From contig CAIOKY010000155.1 in assembly GCA_903858965.1 (NCBI GenBank), positions 1 to 36,612 of the forward strand: 36,612 bases of DNA, in the 5' to 3' direction. Of this stretch, positions 25,786-35,894 are shown piece after piece. Each line of letters opens with the position of its first letter. Positions within the stretch are counted from its first letter, which is position 1. The translations under genes were made by a program, and so were the position numbers. The stretch comes from an uncultured Nitrosomonadales bacterium (GTDB lineage: Bacteria; Pseudomonadota; Gammaproteobacteria; Burkholderiales; Gallionellaceae). Under the pieces are notes generated by a model. That model saw only the letters and a list, made by a program, of their open reading frames with translations, ran no database searches and was not told the DNA's origin.

Positions 25786-26933
25786 AATTGGCGGGCTCTT
25801 TGTTGCTGGCGTTGCTTGCACTGGGAGGCTGTGCATCTAGCGATGAGTCGATACCGGACTGGGCTGGCGTGAAGGGAGATTCCGACCCGACACCCCTGGT
25901 CGCATTTAGCGAGACAGCGAAGTTTGAAGTGCGCTGGCATAGCAATGTCGGCGCTTCTGGCGCGAATCCGCAGCAACCTGTGCTGACCAACAATGCGGTT
26001 TATGGCGTGTCCGGAAATGGCAGTTTGACGCGGTTGGATCGTGTTACCGGCAAGCAGGTATGGCGCATTGAGACCGGTATCGTCGTGAGCGGAGGTGTGG
26101 CCAGCGGGGAAGGCTTGCTCGTTGTCGGCGGAGACAAGGGTGATGTGCTGGCTTATGAAGAAGATGGCAAGCCGCGCTGGAAAAGCAAGATGTCCAGCGA
26201 AGTGTTGAGCGTCTCGGCGATCGTTGACGGCGTGGTGATTGTGCGTAGTGGCGACGGACGCATTGCCGGATTGAATGCGGCCGATGGTAAACGCATGTGG
26301 TTGTATGAGCGCAGCACGCCGGCGCTGGTGGTGCGCAGCCATGCCGGAGTCGCGATTCAGCGCGGTGTGGCATATGCCGGATTCGCGGGCGGGAAGATAG
26401 CCGCGATCAAAATCAAGGACGGCGAAGTACTATGGGAGAATTCCGTATCGCAGCCAAGCGGCAACACCGAGCTGGAACGTATCAGCGATGTTACCAGCGA
26501 TCCGGTTGTGGATGACGAACAGGTTTGTGCCATTGCGTTCCAGGGGCATGTGGCGTGTTTCGATCCGGCGCAAGGTGGCCCGCTATGGAACCGCGATATC
26601 TCCAGTGACAAGGGTATGATGTTATTGCGCAAATTCATCTATCTCACCGATGCGAAGGGAATCGTGATGGCACTGGATAAAGCCAGCGGCAGCACGGTAT
26701 GGAAGAACGACCAGCTGTTGCTGCGCAGCGTTACGACCCCTTACGCGTTGGGTGAGTTTGTCGTGGTTGGCGATTTTGAAGGATATCTGCACGGTTTGAA
26801 TCGCGAGGACGGGCATTTTGTTGCGCGCATCCAGCTCGATGGGGGTGCGGTAAGGACCGTGCCGCTTCAAATGGATGATGGCCTGCTGGTGGAGACACGA
26901 AGCGGTGAGCTGTATTCGTTGTCGCTAAAATGA
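25782..26933 (+). CDS. bamB: Outer membrane protein assembly factor BamB
   Basis: BamB is a lipoprotein of the BAM complex that supports insertion of beta-barrel proteins. The 383-residue protein has a signal peptide with lipobox LGGC (Cys17). An eight-bladed PQQ-type propeller follows, recognised by repeated blade motifs such as GKQVWRIETG, GKPRWKSKM, GKRMWLYER, GEVLWENSV and GPLWNRDISS. It is translationally coupled to yfgM. A 95-base gap with a perfect AT-rich palindrome separates it from der. Confidence 0.96.
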   Translation: MKLAGSLLLALLALGGCASSDESIPDWAGVKGDSDPTPLVAFSETAKFEVRWHSNVGASGANPQQPVLTNNAVYGVSGNGSLTRLDRVTGKQVWRIETGIVVSGGVASGEGLLVVGGDKGDVLAYEEDGKPRWKSKMSSEVLSVSAIVDGVVIVRSGDGRIAGLNAADGKRMWLYERSTPALVVRSHAGVAIQRGVAYAGFAGGKIAAIKIKDGEVLWENSVSQPSGNTELERISDVTSDPVVDDEQVCAIAFQGHVACFDPAQGGPLWNRDISSDKGMMLLRKFIYLTDAKGIVMALDKASGSTVWKNDQLLLRSVTTPYALGEFVVVGDFEGYLHGLNREDGHFVARIQLDGGAVRTVPLQMDDGLLVETRSGELYSLSLK

Positions 26934-26960
26934 TCTTTGGGGATTTTCACCCACAAAATA

Positions 26961-26981
26961 AATAACAATATTATTGTTATT
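26961..26981. promoter_or_regulatory. Perfect 21-bp AT-rich palindrome upstream of der
   Basis: AATAACAATA, a central T and TATTGTTATT form a perfect dyad between bamB and der. It lacks GC pairs and is not followed by a clear terminator T-run, so it is a poor terminator. The symmetry suits an operator for a dimeric regulator. No regulator is identified. Confidence 0.45.
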
Positions 26982-27028
26982 TCCGCGTTGTTCGTGGATA
27001 GGCAGTTTTCAGGAATAAAGGTTTTCAT

Positions 27029-28432
27029 ATGTTGCCCACAGTAGTATTGGTAGGTCGTCCGAACGTTGGCAAGTCCACCTTGTTCAATCGCCTCACGCGC
27101 AGCCGCGACGCACTGGTGGCCGATTTGCCGGGGCTGACACGCGACCGCCATTACGGGCGCGGCAGGGTGGGGGACAGGCCCTATCTGGTCGTGGATACCG
27201 GCGGACTGGAGCCAGTCGCCAAGGAGGGCATCCTGTTCGAGATGGCCAAGCAAAGCCGTCAGGCGGTGGATGAAGCCGATGTGGTGATGTTCCTGGTCGA
27301 TGGCCGTGCCGGCTGTACACCGCAGGATGCCATCATCGCCGAACAATTGCGCAAGACCGGCAAGCCCATCCTGTTGCTGGTCAACAAGGCCGAGGGCATG
27401 GCGCGCGCCAAGGTGACCGCCGATTTTTTTGAGCTGGGCCTGGGCGAACCGCTGCCGATCTCTTCGGCGCACGGTGACAACGTCAACGAAGTGATCGAGA
27501 TCGCGCTGGAGAATTTTCCACCGGAGGTCGAGGAAGAAACCAACCACGAACATCCGCCCAAGCTGGCCATAGTCGGCCGTCCCAATGTCGGCAAGTCCAC
27601 GCTGGTGAATGCCATTCTCGGCGAACAGCGCGTGATCGCGTTCGACCAGCCGGGCACCACGCGCGACAGTATCTACATCGATTTCGAGCGTGACGGCAAG
27701 CAATACACCATCATCGATACTGCGGGTGTGCGCCGTCGCGGCAAGGTGGACGAAGCAGTCGAAAAATTCTCCGTGATCAAAACCATGCAGGCGATCGAGG
27801 ATGCCAATGTGGTGGTGTTGGTGGTGGATGCCCGCGACCAGATCACCGAGCAGGACGCGCATGTCGCCGATTTCGTACTGCAGGCGGGACGAGCGCTGGT
27901 GCTGGCGGTCAACAAATGGGACGGACTGGATGAATATCACCGGGACCAGGTCAAGCGCGACATTGAGCGCAAGCTGCACTTCCTGAGTTTCGCCAAGCTG
28001 CATTTTATTTCCGCGCTGCACGCCAATGGCATTCCGGGCGTGTTGAAATCGGTGGATGAGGCTTATGCGGCGGCGATGGCAAAATTGTCCACACCGAAAC
28101 TCACCCGCGCCCTGATAGGTGCGCTGGAAAAACAGCAGCCGCCCAAGGGCGGACGCTTCATCCCGAAGATGCGTTATGCGCACCAGGGCGGCAGCAACCC
28201 GCCGCTGATCGTGATCCACGGCAGCGGTCTGGATGATGTGCCGGCGAGCTACAGCCGGTATCTGGAACGTACTTTTTGCGAGATATTCAAGCTGAAAGGT
28301 ACACCGCTGAAGATCCAATATAATTCCAGCAAGAATCCATTCGAGGGCTCGAAACCCAAGCCACTCACCGAAGGCGAACAACGCAGGGCGCATCGCGCGC
28401 GCATTCGCGGGCGTAAATTGTACGGGTCCTGA
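27029..28432 (+). CDS. der: Ribosome biogenesis GTPase Der (EngA)
   Basis: Der is a double GTPase needed for 50S subunit maturation. The 467-residue protein carries the first P-loop GRPNVGKST at residues 9-17 and a second ([20 protein letters not shown]) near 180-199. DTGGL and [10 protein letters not shown] switch motifs, two NK[AW]xG/D guanine motifs ([16 protein letters not shown]) and the KH-like C-terminal domain with [14 protein letters not shown] follow. AAAGG precedes the ATG. A long open frame on the opposite strand is a shadow of its high GC. The hfq-hflX genes that often follow are absent here. Confidence 0.98.
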   Translation: MLPTVVLVGRPNVGKSTLFNRLTRSRDALVADLPGLTRDRHYGRGRVGDRPYLVVDTGGLEPVAKEGILFEMAKQSRQAVDEADVVMFLVDGRAGCTPQDAIIAEQLRKTGKPILLLVNKAEGMARAKVTADFFELGLGEPLPISSAHGDNVNEVIEIALENFPPEVEEETNHEHPPKLAIVGRPNVGKSTLVNAILGEQRVIAFDQPGTTRDSIYIDFERDGKQYTIIDTAGVRRRGKVDEAVEKFSVIKTMQAIEDANVVVLVVDARDQITEQDAHVADFVLQAGRALVLAVNKWDGLDEYHRDQVKRDIERKLHFLSFAKLHFISALHANGIPGVLKSVDEAYAAAMAKLSTPKLTRALIGALEKQQPPKGGRFIPKMRYAHQGGSNPPLIVIHGSGLDDVPASYSRYLERTFCEIFKLKGTPLKIQYNSSKNPFEGSKPKPLTEGEQRRAHRARIRGRKLYGS

Positions 28433-28460
28433 TCGTATATTAAGTCCGGGAGAAACAACC

Positions 28461-29231
28461 ATGAGCACATTCGCCTTCTACCAAAAAGTCGTCGCACTCA
28501 ATTCCGACGTGCACCGCAATCTCAAATTCGCTGCCAGCGAGGTCAACTTTACCTTTGCGCGCGATACCACAGCGGTGCTGTTGGCCGGGGTGGAATTTGC
28601 CGAGGCTTCGCATGAATATCCCATCGTGTTCATACGCGGCCAGGACAAGCAGATACGCCCGGTCGTGCTGCTCGGTGTGCGCAACGGTGAAAACCTGTTC
28701 GTCGATGAGCAGGGGAAATGGGATGCGCGCTATATCCCGGCTTTTGTGCGCCGCTATCCGTTTGTGATGGCGGAGGGTGGTGCGGCAGGACAGTTGGTGG
28801 TGTGCATAGACGAAAGCTGTCCTGCGCTGAATTCTGCGCACGGTGAATTGCTGATCAACGCGGAAGGCAAGCTGCAGCCGCGCATGAACGAGGTGATGCA
28901 GTTTCTGCAAAATTTTCAGAACGAATTTGCGCGCACTGAACTGATTACCAAACAGCTCGATGAGCTGGGCTTGTTTATCCAACAGGGCGCGCGTTTCGAC
29001 ACCAATACCGGCGAGACTTTCCAGCTCAATGATTTTTACCTGATAGACGAAGCCAAATTCGGCCAGATCACTGATGAAAGATTGCCGCAATTATTTCGCA
29101 GCGGCGCATTGGGTTTGGTCTATTTGCACCTCGCTTCATTGGGAAATATGCGCAAATTGCTGGACAGAGTGGCAGTACGTTCGGCGGCGCAAAAACAAAA
29201 ATTGCCAACGACAAATATTCCGCCGCATTAG
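28461..29231 (+). CDS. SapC family protein
   Basis: The 256-residue product matches the SapC-like family named after a gene near an S-layer cluster. Its biochemical role is not established. Visible motifs are FYQKVVALNSDVHRNLKF at the start, FARDTTAVLLAGVEFAEAS near 34, YPIVFIRG, and WDARYIPAFVRRYPFVMAEG near 87. No signal peptide or membrane helix is seen, so a cytoplasmic place is likely. GGGAGA precedes the ATG. It stands just before a TPR-SPINDLY glycosyltransferase gene, which suggests but does not prove a link to surface or protein modification. Confidence 0.85.
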   Translation: MSTFAFYQKVVALNSDVHRNLKFAASEVNFTFARDTTAVLLAGVEFAEASHEYPIVFIRGQDKQIRPVVLLGVRNGENLFVDEQGKWDARYIPAFVRRYPFVMAEGGAAGQLVVCIDESCPALNSAHGELLINAEGKLQPRMNEVMQFLQNFQNEFARTELITKQLDELGLFIQQGARFDTNTGETFQLNDFYLIDEAKFGQITDERLPQLFRSGALGLVYLHLASLGNMRKLLDRVAVRSAAQKQKLPTTNIPPH

Positions 29232-29336
29232 TTGGCAGGCGCGCCCATATTAAACTGGCAACCATGACGTTCAGGCAGATCCAGAGCCGATTGCGGGCAG
29301 AATGTTGAACTGTTGTTACCGATACAGGGTGCATGC

Positions 29337-31091
29337 ATGAAGCCAGGAAGAAACGAACCGTGCTATTGCGGTAGCGGGAAAAAATTCAAGCACTGTTGCG
29401 AGGGCAAGGCCGCCCCCGTTCTCCCGATACCGCCGTCCGCCGAAATAAACCAGCACGTCGCGCTGTATAACGCAGGCCGCTATGTGGAGTTGGAAACCCG
29501 GGCGCGCCATCTGGTGGGGCAATATCCGGCATTCGGATTTGGCTGGCAGCTGTTGGGTGGTGCCCTGCAGATGCAGGGCAAGGATGCGTTGCCTGCCTTT
29601 CGCAAAGTGGCTGAACTGTTGCCCGGCGATGCCGATGCGCATTACAACCTGGGCGTTGCCCTGAAAAGTGCAGGACTGTTTGCTGACGCGGTTACAAGTT
29701 ACCGTCATGCATTGAAGATCAAACCCGATTATGCCGAGGCGCATTACAATCTGGGCAATGCCTTGAAACAGCTGGGCCAACACGGTGACGCCGTCGCGAG
29801 CTTTCGTCGTGCGCTGGAGCTCAAACCCGATTACATCGACGCGCAAAGCAACTTGCTATTCGCCCTGAACTTCATGGCGGGTCTCGCCTCCAGCCATTAT
29901 CTGGCAGAAGCTGAACAATACGGTCGGATGGCAGCCAGAAAAGTAGCTGCGCGATTTGCCACATGGGATTGCGTAGCCCAGCCGGAACGATTACGGGTAG
30001 GGTTGGTATCGGGCGATCTGTGCAATCATCCGGTGGGATATTTTCTGGAAAGCTTGCTGGCGCAGCTTCAGCACAGCCGTATTGAATTGATCGCTTATCC
30101 GAGCAACCCCGTGATGGACGAACTCACTGCCCGCATCAAACCTCATTTCGCCGGATGGAAGCCATTGTTTGGCCTGAACGATACATCTGCCGCGCGCTTG
30201 GTTCATGACGACGGTGTGCATGTCCTGATCGATCTTGCCGGTCATACCGGACATAATCGCCTGCCGATGTTCGCGTGGAAACCCGCGCCGGTACAAGTCA
30301 GCTGGCTTGGTTATTTTGCCACCACCGGTATCGCTGAAATGGATTATCTGCTGGCTGACAAGTATGTGGTTCCTGATGATGAAGAACATAACTTTACCGA
30401 AACGATCTGGCGTCTGCCGGAGAGTTATCTATGTTTTACGGCGCCGGGGTACGCCGTGGAAGTGTCTCCGCTTCCCGCGCTAACCAATGGCTATGTTACT
30501 TTCGGATGTTTTAACAACCTGGTCAAGATGAACGATGTCGTGGTAGCTTTATGGGCTCGCGTGCTCAATGCCGTCCCAGACTCGCGTTTGTTCCTCAAGA
30601 CCAAACAACTCAAGAATCCCATGATCTGTGATACCACCCGTCAGCGCTTTGTCGAACATGGCATTTCGCCCGAACGGATTGTGCTGGAAAGTGGCGCCCC
30701 CCGGCCTGAACTGCTGGCAACTTATCGCAATGTGGATATCGCGCTCGATCCCTTCCCTTATCCCGGTGGCACCACAAGTGTAGAAAGCCTCTGGATGGGC
30801 GTACCGGTCATCACCCGCTGTGGCGACCGGTTCCTCTCGCACATGGGGGAAACCTTTGCCCACAATGCCGGATTGGCAGACTGGATCGCCGCAGATGACG
30901 ATGACTATGTTGCCAAGGCTGTGCAACATACGGCGGACTTGCAACGTCTGGCGGCATTGCGGTCAGATTTGCGCCAACAGGTATTGACATCACCTATTTT
31001 TGATGCGCCGCGCTTTGCTGGAAATTTTGCAGCAGCACTGTGGGGGATGTGGCAAACTTGGTGTGATAAGCAAGTAAAGGGGAGTGCATGA
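29337..31091 (+). CDS. SEC-C/TPR SPINDLY-type (GT41) glycosyltransferase
   Basis: This 584-residue protein starts with a SEC-C knuckle ([16 protein letters not shown], Cys9, Cys11, Cys20, Cys21) and three or four TPRs (66-180). A C-terminal O-GlcNAc-transferase-like domain follows (about 218-575) with [55 protein letters not shown] and [22 protein letters not shown]41 enzymes transfer sugars from nucleotide donors to Ser/Thr of proteins. The ATG at 29337 is chosen because AGGG lies seven bases upstream and the paralogues share MKPGRN; a TTG at 29313 is unlikely. Its stop overlaps the start of a UDP-glucuronate decarboxylase gene, so UDP-xylose or a related sugar could be the donor; this is inference. 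Confidence 0.92.
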   Translation: MKPGRNEPCYCGSGKKFKHCCEGKAAPVLPIPPSAEINQHVALYNAGRYVELETRARHLVGQYPAFGFGWQLLGGALQMQGKDALPAFRKVAELLPGDADAHYNLGVALKSAGLFADAVTSYRHALKIKPDYAEAHYNLGNALKQLGQHGDAVASFRRALELKPDYIDAQSNLLFALNFMAGLASSHYLAEAEQYGRMAARKVAARFATWDCVAQPERLRVGLVSGDLCNHPVGYFLESLLAQLQHSRIELIAYPSNPVMDELTARIKPHFAGWKPLFGLNDTSAARLVHDDGVHVLIDLAGHTGHNRLPMFAWKPAPVQVSWLGYFATTGIAEMDYLLADKYVVPDDEEHNFTETIWRLPESYLCFTAPGYAVEVSPLPALTNGYVTFGCFNNLVKMNDVVVALWARVLNAVPDSRLFLKTKQLKNPMICDTTRQRFVEHGISPERIVLESGAPRPELLATYRNVDIALDPFPYPGGTTSVESLWMGVPVITRCGDRFLSHMGETFAHNAGLADWIAADDDDYVAKAVQHTADLQRLAALRSDLRQQVLTSPIFDAPRFAGNFAAALWGMWQTWCDKQVKGSA

Positions 31092-32026
31092 AATCGACAA
31101 CGTTGATAGCGGGCGGTGCAGGATTTATCGGATCGCACTTGAGTGAGCGGCTGGTAAACGAAGGCCATGAAGTATTGTGCGTGGATAATTTTTATACCGG
31201 CAACAAGGACAACATCCGGCATCTGCTGGAGAAGAAAAACTTCGAGCTGATCCGCCATGATATCTGGTTGCCTTTGTATGTTGAAGTCGATCGCATCTAC
31301 AACCTGGCTTGCCCTGCCAGCCCGGTGCATTATCAGAACGACCCGGTCGCTACCACCAAGACTTCGGTGCTCGGCGCGATCAATATGCTGGGTTTGGCCA
31401 AGCGCCGGCACGGGAGGATATTGCAGGCATCAACCTCTGAAGTTTATGGCGATCCGCTCGAGCATCCGCAAACCGAGGAGTATTGGGGGCACGTCAATCC
31501 GATCGGTCCGCGTGCCTGTTATGACGAAGGCAAGCGTTGCGCCGAAACTTTGTTTTTTGATTACCACCGGCAATTCAAGGTAGACATTCGAGTGGTACGT
31601 ATTTTCAATACCTATGGTCCGCGCATGCATCCGAGGGACGGGCGGGTGGTATCGAATTTCATCGTTCAGGCACTCAGTGGCGAACCTATTACGCTATACG
31701 GTGACGGCAACCAGACGCGCTCGTTTTGTTACATCGATGATCTGGTGGAAAGCATGATACGCATGATGAATCAGGACAAGGAAGTCGGCCCGATCAATCT
31801 GGGGAATCCGGTAGAATTCACCATACGCCAGTTGGCCGAAACGGTGCTGCGCCTCACGGGATCGAAAAGCCAGCTCGTTTTCCGTCCTTTGCCTCAAGAT
31901 GATCCTGTGCAACGCCAGCCGGACATCAGGAAAGCCAAGCGGCTGCTTGATTGGGAACCCAAGGTTGCACTCGAGGATGGGTTGAAGGAAACCATCGCGT
32001 ACTTCAGAAAAATCATCAAGGGATAA
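31088..32026 (+). CDS. UDP-glucuronate decarboxylase (UDP-xylose synthase) type epimerase/dehydratase
   Basis: This 312-residue short-chain dehydrogenase/reductase resembles UXS, which turns UDP-glucuronate into UDP-xylose with bound NAD. Visible features are the NAD loop GGAGFIG (residues 9-15), [20 protein letters not shown] near 75, the STSEVYGDP motif, the catalytic Tyr145 and Lys149 in ACYDEGKR, and [21 protein letters not shown] near 176. The TSEVYG and YDEGK pairing favours UXS over dTDP-glucose dehydratase, but the substrate is not proven. The start overlaps the glycosyltransferase stop (ATGA). Confidence 0.9.
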   Translation: MKSTTLIAGGAGFIGSHLSERLVNEGHEVLCVDNFYTGNKDNIRHLLEKKNFELIRHDIWLPLYVEVDRIYNLACPASPVHYQNDPVATTKTSVLGAINMLGLAKRRHGRILQASTSEVYGDPLEHPQTEEYWGHVNPIGPRACYDEGKRCAETLFFDYHRQFKVDIRVVRIFNTYGPRMHPRDGRVVSNFIVQALSGEPITLYGDGNQTRSFCYIDDLVESMIRMMNQDKEVGPINLGNPVEFTIRQLAETVLRLTGSKSQLVFRPLPQDDPVQRQPDIRKAKRLLDWEPKVALEDGLKETIAYFRKIIKG

Positions 32027-32029
32027 ACA

Positions 32030-32719
32030 ATGAGAGGACTTACCCGTTACAACATGAAGATCGTGGCAGAAGTCTTGTCCGGCGCGTCTTACAATTTTGA
32101 ACTGATGGATACGCTGGGCAACCGACCCGTGATCGTCGACTGCGGTGCCAACATCGGCAGCTTTTCACTGGTGTGCAAAACGCGCTACCCTGATTGCCAG
32201 ATCATTGCGGTGGAGCCTGACAAGGATCTGTTTGCCGCACTGCAAGAAAACCTGAGCCAGTATGAGTCGGTCATGCTCGTACAGGCGGCATTAACAGATA
32301 GGGACGGAACCATCACCCTCAAGGGTGGCAAGAACGACGGCGTAGCCAATTCCATTTTCAACGGCGAGATGGTATCGGAAGCCGCGCTATCGATCGTCGA
32401 AAGCAAAGCGACGCACAGCTTCCTTGTGGATATCAAGAAGCGATATAAAAGTATCGATGTGTTGAAAATGGATACCGAGGGCGCAGAGTGGTTCTTGCTC
32501 GAGGTTCCCGATGCAGTTTTGTCCGATATCGGCGTGATCTACATGGAATTCCATTCGGCTGATTTTTTCCCGCGCCTATGCAACAAGCTCAACGCGACCC
32601 ATGTGATCCATGAAGCAAAAATTCGTTTCCCTCACCGGGGCGAGGTCGCATGGATACGCAAGGATCTGCTTGCTGCGGAGCAAAAGATTTACGAGATCAG
32701 ACCTGCTAATATGGCTTGA
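32030..32719 (+). CDS. FkbM family methyltransferase
   Basis: The 229-residue protein is a class I SAM methyltransferase of the FkbM group, often found with glycan or polyketide genes, where it O-methylates hydroxyls. The AdoMet loop [14 protein letters not shown] lies near residue 34, [15 protein letters not shown] near 61, and the family motif [16 protein letters not shown] near 144. AAGGGA lies at the end of the upstream gene, and only three bases separate the two. Its TGA overlaps the ATG of the metal ATPase gene (TGATG). A methylated sugar substrate is plausible from context only. Confidence 0.9.
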   Translation: MRGLTRYNMKIVAEVLSGASYNFELMDTLGNRPVIVDCGANIGSFSLVCKTRYPDCQIIAVEPDKDLFAALQENLSQYESVMLVQAALTDRDGTITLKGGKNDGVANSIFNGEMVSEAALSIVESKATHSFLVDIKKRYKSIDVLKMDTEGAEWFLLEVPDAVLSDIGVIYMEFHSADFFPRLCNKLNATHVIHEAKIRFPHRGEVAWIRKDLLAAEQKIYEIRPANMA

Positions 32720-35163
32720 TGGAAACAGATGTAAACATAGATCCAGTATGCGGCATGACGGTGTCGCCCGACACCAAACTGCGTCATGTTTACAGGGGCA
32801 AGGCATATTTGTTCTGCAATCCGAAGTGTCAGGCTAAGTTTTCGGCTGATCCCGAGAAATATCTACACCCTGCGCCGCCCACGCCTGCATCAGCCAGCAT
32901 CTCTGCCGGCGGCTACACCTGCCCGATGGATCCCGAAGTGCATCAGGCCACGCCCGGCTCATGTCCCAAGTGCGGTATGGCACTGGAGCCTGTAGATGCT
33001 CTGCCGAAACCAGATATCACCGAATACGTTTGCCCTATGCATCCTCAAATTGTGCGCAGCGAACCCGGCGATTGCCCGATCTGCGGCATGGCGCTGGAGC
33101 CGAGAACAGTAGCTGCCAAGGAAGACAATCCCGAGCTGGACAACATGACGCGGCGCTTGTGGATCAGCACGGCATTGGCTGTGCCGGTATTCGTGATGGC
33201 AATGGGTTCTGATATGACGATGCCCGCAGATATGTGGATGGGTTTAGCTCCGCAGATGATTTCAAATTCAAAATTGCAATTCATCGAGTTTTTGTTGGCG
33301 ACGCCGGTGGTGCTGTGGGGTGGCTGGCCGTTCTTCCAGCGCGGCTGGGCATCGCTGGTGAACTGGCATCTGAACATGTTCACGCTGATCTCGCTGGGCA
33401 TCGGTGTGGCCTGGACATACAGCGTGATCGGTACTTTCCTGCCGGATATTTTTCCGGCCACGCTGCGCCGTGCGGACGGTACGCTGCCCATTTATTTCGA
33501 GGCCGCAGCGATGATCACCGTATTGGTGTTGCTGGGACAGGTGTTGGAATTGCGCGCGCGCAGCCGCACCAACACCGCGATCAAACTGTTGCTGGGATTG
33601 TCTCCCAAGACTGCACGCATCGTGCATCAAGATGGAAAGGAAGAGGATATTCCGCTGGAACAGGTGCAGGTCGGCGATGTGCTGCGCGTGCGCCCCGGCG
33701 AAAAGATCCCGGTGGATGGCGTGGTTGTCGAGGGCAGCAGTGCGGTCGATGAATCCATGGTGACCGGTGAAGCGATAGCGGTGGAAAAGAATGCGGGCGA
33801 GCGCCTGATAGGCGCGACGATCAACGGCACCGGCGGTCTGCTGATGCGCGCGGAAAAAGTCGGCGCGGATACCTTGCTCGCGCAGATCGTCCGCATGGTC
33901 AGCGAAGCACAACGCAGCCGCGCACCGATACAACGGCTCGCCGATACGGTGTCCGGTTATTTCGTGCCCATCGTCGTATTCGTCGCGCTGTTGGCGTTTG
34001 GGATATGGATGGTGTGGGGGCCCGAACCAAGATTCGCGCATGCGATCGTCGCGGCAGTGTCGGTGCTGATCATCGCTTGTCCGTGCGCGCTGGGGTTGGC
34101 GACGCCGATCTCGATCATGGTCGGCACCGGGCGCGGCGCGACAGGAGGTGTGCTGATCAAGAACGCCGAAGCGCTGGAGATCATGGAAAAAGTGGACACG
34201 CTGGTGACCGACAAGACCGGCACGTTGACCGAAGGCAAACCTAAGTTGATGACAGTCGTGGCGCTGTCCAATTTTCAGGGGCAAAGTTTTCAGGACAACG
34301 ACATCTTGCAACTGGGCGCCAGCCTGGAACGCGCCAGTGAACATCCGCTGGCGGACGCCATCGTCAAGGGAGCTGAAGCGCGCAACCTGGCTTTGTTCGA
34401 AGTAAAAGGATTTCAATCTATCAGCGGCAAAGGTATTACTGGCATGGTGGCGAATCGTAAAGTTGCGATCGGCAATCAGAAATTATTTGAGGCATTGGGC
34501 ATGGCAATGGGTGAGTTGTTGCAACGTGCGGACGTGCTGCGCGCTGAAGGGCAGACCGTGATGTTAGTCGCAATCGATGGCAAGCCAGCGGGGCTGATCG
34601 GTGTGGCTGACCCGATTAAGGCATCCACGCTGGAAGCCGTGCGCGCCTTGCAGTCCGCCGGACTGGAGCTGGTGATGCTCACTGGCGACAGCCGCGCCAC
34701 CGCAGATGTGGTCGCGAAAAAACTGGGCATCAAACGCGTGGTGGCCGAAGTGTTGCCGGAGCAAAAAGTCGAGATCGTCAAACAACTGCAAGCCGAAGGA
34801 CGCATCGTCGCAATGGCGGGCGACGGCATCAACGACGCCCCGGCACTTGCGCAGGCACAGGTGGGCATCGCGATGGGAACGGGCACCGACGTCGCGATGC
34901 AAAGCGCCGGTGTGACGTTGGTCAAGGGCGATCTCAATGGAATCGTGCGCGCGCGTCGTCTGAGCCAGGCCACGATGCGCAACATCCGGCAGAATTTATT
35001 TTTCGCCTTCGTCTACAACATGCTGGGCGTGCCGGTCGCGGCGGGCCTGCTGTATCCGTTCTTCGGGATTTTACTTTCGCCCATCATCGCAGCAGCGGCG
35101 ATGAGTTTCAGCTCGGTGTCGGTGATTACGAATGCGTTGAGGTTGGGGCGGGCGAAACTTTGA
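32719..35163 (+). CDS. copA: Copper/silver-type P1B ATPase with YHS and paired heavy-metal-binding domains
   Basis: The 814-residue inner-membrane pump should export Cu(I) or Ag(I) with ATP. The N-terminus has a YHS domain (IDPVCGM, Cys11, Cys33, Cys37). Two heavy-metal-binding repeats follow, YTCPMDPEV...[10 protein letters not shown] (Cys68, Cys82, Cys85) and YVCPMHPQI...[10 protein letters not shown] (Cys105, Cys119, Cys122), in place of the usual GMTCxxC domains. The ATPase core shows the metal-site CPC at 454-456, DKTGT with the phosphorylated Asp498, an [13 protein letters not shown] nucleotide-domain motif and [10 protein letters not shown]. The ATG at 32719 overlaps the fkbM-type stop. 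It ends three bases before the convergent gene. No CueR-type promoter or regulator is visible, and transcription from the glycan genes is likely. Confidence 0.94.
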   Translation: METDVNIDPVCGMTVSPDTKLRHVYRGKAYLFCNPKCQAKFSADPEKYLHPAPPTPASASISAGGYTCPMDPEVHQATPGSCPKCGMALEPVDALPKPDITEYVCPMHPQIVRSEPGDCPICGMALEPRTVAAKEDNPELDNMTRRLWISTALAVPVFVMAMGSDMTMPADMWMGLAPQMISNSKLQFIEFLLATPVVLWGGWPFFQRGWASLVNWHLNMFTLISLGIGVAWTYSVIGTFLPDIFPATLRRADGTLPIYFEAAAMITVLVLLGQVLELRARSRTNTAIKLLLGLSPKTARIVHQDGKEEDIPLEQVQVGDVLRVRPGEKIPVDGVVVEGSSAVDESMVTGEAIAVEKNAGERLIGATINGTGGLLMRAEKVGADTLLAQIVRMVSEAQRSRAPIQRLADTVSGYFVPIVVFVALLAFGIWMVWGPEPRFAHAIVAAVSVLIIACPCALGLATPISIMVGTGRGATGGVLIKNAEALEIMEKVDTLVTDKTGTLTEGKPKLMTVVALSNFQGQSFQDNDILQLGASLERASEHPLADAIVKGAEARNLALFEVKGFQSISGKGITGMVANRKVAIGNQKLFEALGMAMGELLQRADVLRAEGQTVMLVAIDGKPAGLIGVADPIKASTLEAVRALQSAGLELVMLTGDSRATADVVAKKLGIKRVVAEVLPEQKVEIVKQLQAEGRIVAMAGDGINDAPALAQAQVGIAMGTGTDVAMQSAGVTLVKGDLNGIVRARRLSQATMRNIRQNLFFAFVYNMLGVPVAAGLLYPFFGILLSPIIAAAAMSFSSVSVITNALRLGRAKL

Positions 35164-35166
35164 TCG

Positions 35167-35733
35167 TTATTCAACCACTAATTTTCTGTGAAGAATGGTA
35201 TATCGATCACGATTTTGTTTGCGACTCTCGAGCAGTAGTTTTTCCATGGTGCGAGATGCCTGAACTTCATCGTCAAGCAGTTTAAGAAATGTCCTTATTT
35301 CTTCTTTGCTCGGACGAAAGTTTTGAAACGAAATCATGAAGTCGAACTGTGAACCATGCCGGTATAGTCTACCGGGTAATGCATGTTCACCACGATTGCC
35401 GAGCATTACACCATAGCGTAGGTAAGGGTAGACGGAACGGTGTGCGGCAGCTTTGGTGCTGTATGTAATTGCATCGTGAGTTGTGACGTTCGTGATTTTT
35501 GCTTCAACGATTACGCGCGGCTTCCAGCTGCCATCCTCTTTTCGTTCAATGATAGCGAAATCAGTTTCGAAGGATGTCATTACTGGAATTGCTTTATCGT
35601 CTTGCTTATGAGTGGAAATTTCAAACCTGTACGCCAAGTCAAAACTTGTTTTGATTTCTAAATCGGTATTTCGGAACATTGGTTCGCCATGAAGACTTTC
35701 GGCCATTGATTCTACCCACTCACGTTCGTTCAT
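35167..35733 (-). CDS. Hypothetical protein with possible PD-(D/E)XK nuclease motif
   Basis: This 188-residue protein is not assigned to a named family. It contains the pattern SFETDFAIIERKE (Asp58) followed by RVIVEAKIT (Glu77-x-Lys79), the spacing and hydrophobic strands seen in PD-(D/E)XK nuclease-fold proteins. A charged helical C-terminus follows. The ATG at 35733 has AGGAGA eight bases upstream and is preferred to the GTG two codons earlier. The gene is AT-richer than copA, with which it converges. No methylase partner is present, so a restriction system is not supported. It could be an orphan nuclease or a non-catalytic relative. Confidence 0.65.
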   Translation of the reverse strand: MNEREWVESMAESLHGEPMFRNTDLEIKTSFDLAYRFEISTHKQDDKAIPVMTSFETDFAIIERKEDGSWKPRVIVEAKITNVTTHDAITYSTKAAAHRSVYPYLRYGVMLGNRGEHALPGRLYRHGSQFDFMISFQNFRPSKEEIRTFLKLLDDEVQASRTMEKLLLESRKQNRDRYTILHRKLVVE

Positions 35734-35782
35734 CGTCACAATCTCCTATTTTTATAAATGCTGTGGATGCTAACACGGCTGT

Positions 35783-35851
35783 CTACTCGTAAATCACATC
35801 CACACATTTCAACTCGCTCATCACCGCACCTTCCAGCGTGGCGGGGTAATC
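35783..35851 (-). pseudogene. Gene remnant A (C-terminal peptide), downstream of DUF3147 gene
   Basis: On the minus strand this frame reads DYPATLEGAVMSELKCVDV and stops at TAG. It is closely similar to remnant B at 36276-36356 (NYSVTLEGAAIGGLKCADI), with many differences at third codon positions. The match suggests both are 3' ends of one gene family. No start with a ribosome site is seen for either. The parent family is not recognised. Confidence 0.5.
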
Positions 35852-35894
35852 GTCCGCCAGAGCAGGTGTGGCAGAGTAACAGCGGCGAACTACA

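Noticed and set aside
26867-28468. Long minus-strand open frame (over 500 codons) across der
   Set aside because: It lies opposite a clearly conserved GTPase gene, has no family motifs and is explained by the codon bias of the high-GC plus strand. Similar antisense frames over the channel gene (9373-10587) and accA (10675-11646) were rejected for the same reason.
35167-35739. Restriction-modification system at the right end
   Set aside because: Only a possible nuclease motif is present, with no methyltransferase or specificity gene beside it.
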